Below are positions 60,817 to 64,000 of a DNA stretch of 64,000 nucleotides, one piece after another. Each line of letters begins with the position of its first letter. Position 1 is the stretch's first letter. The position numbers were made by a program, and so were the translations under genes. Location of the stretch: assembly GCA_947652115.1 (NCBI GenBank), contig OX393570.1, positions 8,411,642 to 8,475,641 on the forward strand, read 5' to 3'. Source of the stretch: Blastomussa wellsi. Its lineage: Eukaryota > Cnidaria > Anthozoa > Scleractinia > Plerogyridae. The notes beneath the pieces were generated by a model. That model did no database searches. It saw only the letters and a program-made list of their open reading frames with translations, and was not told the DNA's origin.

Positions 60817-60969
60817 ATTAATTTCGTCGCATTTCGTTGTCCAATATGCAGGAAGGCTACTTTATGTTAGCATTTTTCTTATTTCTTCCTTTTCTTGTTT
60901 CCATGGCATATTTGCGCAACACTCTTTGCATAGGGAAATACTTTGTATGGGTGCTTGGTTCTCCTATTT

Positions 60970-61273
60970 CTGTAGGTATGGGGCTCCGCTGTGCGGCCCT
61001 TTGGGCCGCCGGAGTTCCACTGTTAGGTTTGCTTGTCGAGCCGGACATACCAAGCAAGTTTACCCACTTTTCAAGCTGCGTAATGTTCAGAAACTGGCTG
61101 GTTTTGAACGAAGACACTTATCAAGGAAAAAAAATCATTTTTTGTATTGCGAGCGAAGTGCCCCACTGTCCGAGAGCCTGACAAACAACTTTAGAACGTT
61201 AATTTATTTTGGGGTGCCCAGGATTTGAACTGGTAACCTCGCGATCGCGATCCCAACTGAGCTATCGAGACCT
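60970..61273 (-). mobile_element. tRNA-derived SINE
   Basis: The minus-strand head GGTCTCGATAGCTCAGTTGG with B-box-like CCAGTTCAAATCC, then a body ending in GC-rich CCCAAAGGGCCGCACAGCGG. The head lacks a proper anticodon arm, so it is not a functional tRNA. It belongs to a different family from the SINE at 2311. Confidence 0.65.
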
Positions 61274-62144
61274 ATCTTATTCAGCGATTGTAGTTTTCTC
61301 GTTTTTAGAGTATTTTCATAAATCATTACAAACCAACATAAATGTGGAGCGCCAGTTTAAGGCTTGGCTAAACTATGTATTTTTTCCTCATATTCTTCAC
61401 GAGGAGAGCGTAATTATGTTTTTTTTCTATGTATAAATCACAAACTGATTCCCTTTGCCAAGTTTTATGCAAAATATTTTTAAATTTTTTAGATGAATCG
61501 GTTCATTTCAGTTTTCTAAGATTAGTATCCAAGCCATTGTCTGGCATGGGTGGGGAAATGGTGAAGAGAGGGGGTTTTAATTTGTTTAATTTGCTGAACT
61601 GGCTGCATAGAAAAAAGCTATATATAAAGTCCAAAAAATATAAGATTACATTTTATTGCTATCCAAAGTGATTGTAAAGCCAGAGTCCACCCAAACATAA
61701 TACCTAGTTCTCTGTGGGATCTGACTTTCGCACAGGTTGTCGAGACAGGCTGCCAGTCACCAGCAACAGTTCTTTTGGGAACTACTCCAACCCGGACGAC
61801 CCCACTAAATAAAATAAGATTTTACAGCACAAATTGCAAGTAATCTAGTTTATATAGTCAGTTAAGTCTACTGGAATCTTCTTAATACCTCAATGTCCTA
61901 ATGATAAAAAAATATTGCAAAATTTTAGCATCGTAGACTGAAAGGTAAAAGTTAAAATGTTCGCCCTGCTGTATAAAGCTAATAAAACGAAGAAGAAGGT
62001 TAAAAAGCCCTTCAACGTTTCAATTCAAGTTAGTACAAAAGAACACGATACTTTCTCGAACTAGAAAAAAGGACTTAAATTTTCACACGTTTTCAAGCTT
62101 ATTTTCACGTTTTCCGCTTATTTTCTAGTAAACAATTGTTCCTC
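61274..62144. other. spacer between convergent genes E and F
   Basis: No gene. A minus-strand AATAAA (61652-61657) could end the gene F transcript, giving a 3' UTR of about 490 bases. Confidence 0.4.
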
Positions 62145-64000
62145 TCAGTTATCATCAATGACGATAACATCAATTTCAACCTGCCCAGATACTTTCGCTA
62201 ATTTCTTCTCTAGCTCTGTTTTTACTCTGCAGAGTTCTTTCTTCCTCGAGTCAACTGTTTCTTGTGCTATTCTCTCCTGGGTGACTTGAATTGTCTCCAT
62301 TAGCTCAGCACGCAATGCGCTATTTGAACTCTTATAAGTATCTTCTTGCATTAGACTCTCGTCAATTCTCTTGTTTTCAACATCAGCCTCGACTAGCTTT
62401 ATAGTATCCTCTACTTTGCCACATACGGATGCATCATCGTTGCAACTCTGTCGATCACTGATGAGCGCAGACACGGACTGTCCTTCAAAGGAAGGACCAG
62501 TTCTTAGAAAAGCATCGTTGACATAACACTCATTGGAGTTTGTATTTTGTCCCAGAGGTCTTTTGCCCTTAAAACCCTTCTGCCCGCCACATCTACAGAT
62601 GTCCGAAGATATGCCATGGTTCGATGTCCGACTTCTGTGAAAATTACTCGACGACATAAATGAGTTATTTAAAACATTGCTTGAGAAATTCGGCTGAGAT
62701 TGAAAATATGTTTCGCTATCAGAACACTTAGCGTCTTGGACGAAATCAATTTCTCCTTCTGAAGACACTTGAGACAATACTGTTCTTGGCTGGTTCAAAT
62801 GCCGACCTAAAATCGCCATTCTATCTTTCAGAAGTTGCCGATCAACTTCTGACCTGCATTCTTCTTGTTTAAGCCCATCAGATGTCGTAATGGTAGAACA
62901 CTGATGGCAAACTTGGAAAGTTGTCTTTCTCTTTCTGGATGCTTCATCTTCAAAATTTATCGACCGGTCAGTCACACCCTGGGGCATCTTGGAAACTAAC
63001 AGTGGTGGACTAGTGGCAGTTGATGATTGTGTGACTTGAAATCCTCCAAACGTTCTTTTTCTTGACGAGGAATCTGCATCACTCATGTTGCCGGTGGCAT
63101 TGGTTGTGGCGCCTTCCAATAGCTCCATTAGCCCTTGACACTGCTGAAAGGGCGGGAGGTCGTTTTGACTTCTACTAGTTGTGGTTCTAGAGCTCGACGC
63201 ATTTGAGGTCTGTCTTGCGCTGTCATCGAACCTTCTGCTGGCTGGATGATTAATATAGCCTGAGGTATTGGCCGTTGATGACGGGGCACGTTCATGTTTT
63301 GAAGCTAATCGTTGAGCGATGTAATTCATCAATTTTATTCTCTCCCATCTCAACGATGGATTACTGTGAGCAAAATTTCTATAGCTGCTCTCATGAACAG
63401 TTTCTTTATGAAAATGATCTTGATGCCGATCTCTACCGAATGGCTGTTTCCCGTTGTACGTACTTGCTGCTGTGGTATTTGTGTATTGCTCTTGTCTGTA
63501 TACTTTCATCTCATTATTTCCGTGTTTTTTAGCCCCAATATCTGGATTCAAAATGAACTGCTGATTATTCCATCTGTTCGACGAGGCATGCGCAGATCTA
63601 GAAGTGGAGACTGCGTTGATGGGAACAGCACGTGCTATGTGTCCGTCTTGTCTATCGTCGCATGCTTGAGTCGGAATGTCCTGCTCACAATCCGGTGAAC
63701 TGTGTGACCAACTTGTGACTAGGGGTCTCCGGCCATGACCGGATGTTTCAGCTCGTATACCATTCAATAACTGTTTTAAAAGCAGCCTTCTTTCGGAATT
63801 TAAATTTCCACTTTTTGAAAGAGATATAAGCCTGTTTCGACCACTCTCTGCGTGCATACCACCATGTACAGTTTGACTTTCGGATAAAACTTCATTAAAA
63901 TCCAGCGATGTTGTTTGGTCTTGCCTTTTTTGACATGCTCGGAACATTCCGTCTACATTCTGACGTTGACCGATGGTTGTGTGCACTTTGTCTTTGGCGT
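62145..64000 (-). CDS. gene F: unknown Ser/Thr/Arg-rich disordered protein, partial at right edge
   Basis: The frame is open from the window edge (64000) to a TAA at 62145, more than 615 codons, so the N-terminus is missing. The protein is rich in Ser, Thr, Asn, Arg and Gln. It has basic clusters SSRKRTFGG, ASRKRKTTF and KGKRPLG. Cys pairs occur as FQVCHQC, EEC and ICRCGG. The C-terminus has the family coil TQERIAQETVDSRKKELC (62184-62306) and then ends EIDVIVIDDN. That last stretch fits the hydrophobic-core-plus-acidic pattern of SUMO-interacting motifs. I see no LP box in the visible part, but its N-terminal half may lie beyond the edge. The function is unknown; a nuclear, SUMO-linked role is an inference. 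Confidence 0.75.
   Translation of the reverse strand, partial: AKDKVHTTIGQRQNVDGMFRACQKRQDQTTSLDFNEVLSESQTVHGGMHAESGRNRLISLSKSGNLNSERRLLLKQLLNGIRAETSGHGRRPLVTSWSHSSPDCEQDIPTQACDDRQDGHIARAVPINAVSTSRSAHASSNRWNNQQFILNPDIGAKKHGNNEMKVYRQEQYTNTTAASTYNGKQPFGRDRHQDHFHKETVHESSYRNFAHSNPSLRWERIKLMNYIAQRLASKHERAPSSTANTSGYINHPASRRFDDSARQTSNASSSRTTTSRSQNDLPPFQQCQGLMELLEGATTNATGNMSDADSSSRKRTFGGFQVTQSSTATSPPLLVSKMPQGVTDRSINFEDEASRKRKTTFQVCHQCSTITTSDGLKQEECRSEVDRQLLKDRMAILGRHLNQPRTVLSQVSSEGEIDFVQDAKCSDSETYFQSQPNFSSNVLNNSFMSSSNFHRSRTSNHGISSDICRCGGQKGFKGKRPLGQNTNSNECYVNDAFLRTGPSFEGQSVSALISDRQSCNDDASVCGKVEDTIKLVEADVENKRIDESLMQEDTYKSSNSALRAELMETIQVTQERIAQETVDSRKKELCRVKTELEKKLAKVSGQVEIDVIVIDDN
62148..62168 (-). 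other. C-terminal SUMO-interacting-like motif VIVIDDN of gene F
   Basis: Four consecutive branched aliphatic residues followed directly by two Asp, at the very end of the protein. The consensus is [VI]-x-[VI]-[VI] with flanking acids. Not seen at the ends of A, C, D or E. Confidence 0.5.

Noticed and set aside
60837..61228. 114- and 100-codon open frames with hydrophobic start
   Set aside because: They cover a minus-strand SINE; the GC-rich part and tRNA-like head explain the composition.
61206..61273. possible tRNA gene (minus strand)
   Set aside because: A and B boxes are present, but the cloverleaf is too short and has no credible anticodon arm; it is the head of a SINE.

Overview
This window looks like nuclear DNA from an animal, most likely an anthozoan cnidarian such as a stony coral. 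The evidence is AT-rich sequence with long introns and GT-AG exon borders, a Penelope-like retroelement with a GIY-YIG domain, several tRNA-derived SINEs, a 5'-truncated LINE, a decayed rhodopsin-family GPCR, and very many short foldback (MITE-like) elements. The taxonomic call rests on recognising repeat types and is an inference. There are no bacterial operons, rRNAs, intact tRNAs or CRISPR arrays.

The main content is a dispersed cluster of at least five related, low-complexity, probably disordered protein genes that I cannot assign to a named family. Gene A lies on the minus strand at about 1.1-5.2 kb. Gene C (plus, 35.7-39.0 kb) has a single 3.3-kb exon that holds nearly the whole protein. 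Gene D (plus, 48.7-51.5 kb) has two exons. Gene E (plus, 54.8-60.5 kb) has five exons. Gene F (minus, 62.1 kb to the right edge) is cut by the window. They share up to three modules. The first is an N-terminal box (SSTVGxxxGSSPFND) followed by a Cys/His-rich stretch, in A and C. The second is a short box of the form G-x-A-x-D-[YH]-x-x-[LF]-P-x-I-x-x-V, in A, C, D and E. The third is a basic coiled-coil-like segment with the pattern I-x-x-x-x-x-R-I/L-x-x-E-x-x-x-x-K-K, in A, C, E and F. The long exons of A, C, D and E all start after a phase-1 intron, and where I can see the first coding exon (D, E) it is short and begins MD. This supports common descent. Function is unknown; gene F ends in a classic-looking SUMO-interacting motif, and most members carry KRK-type basic clusters, so a nuclear role is a reasonable guess only.

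Region by region: 0-1.1 kb is the downstream flank of gene A. 1.1-5.3 kb is gene A, with two SINEs in one intron, a Penelope-like insertion at another exon border and a probable frameshift. 5.3-35 kb is mostly non-coding and repeat-rich, with one fair candidate first exon at 13.1 kb, weaker ones at 17.3 and 27.6 kb, a nested LINE insertion at 14.9-16.6 kb and a minisatellite at 19.5 kb. 34.7-35.5 kb is a TIR-flanked element with retroelement remnants. 35.7-39.0 kb is gene C. 39-48.7 kb is repeats and foldbacks. 48.7-51.5 kb is gene D, followed by a GPCR pseudogene at 52.35-52.98 kb. 54.8-60.5 kb is gene E, whose introns hold a SINE and nested TIR elements. 60.9-61.3 kb is another SINE, and 62.1-64 kb is gene F, convergent with E.
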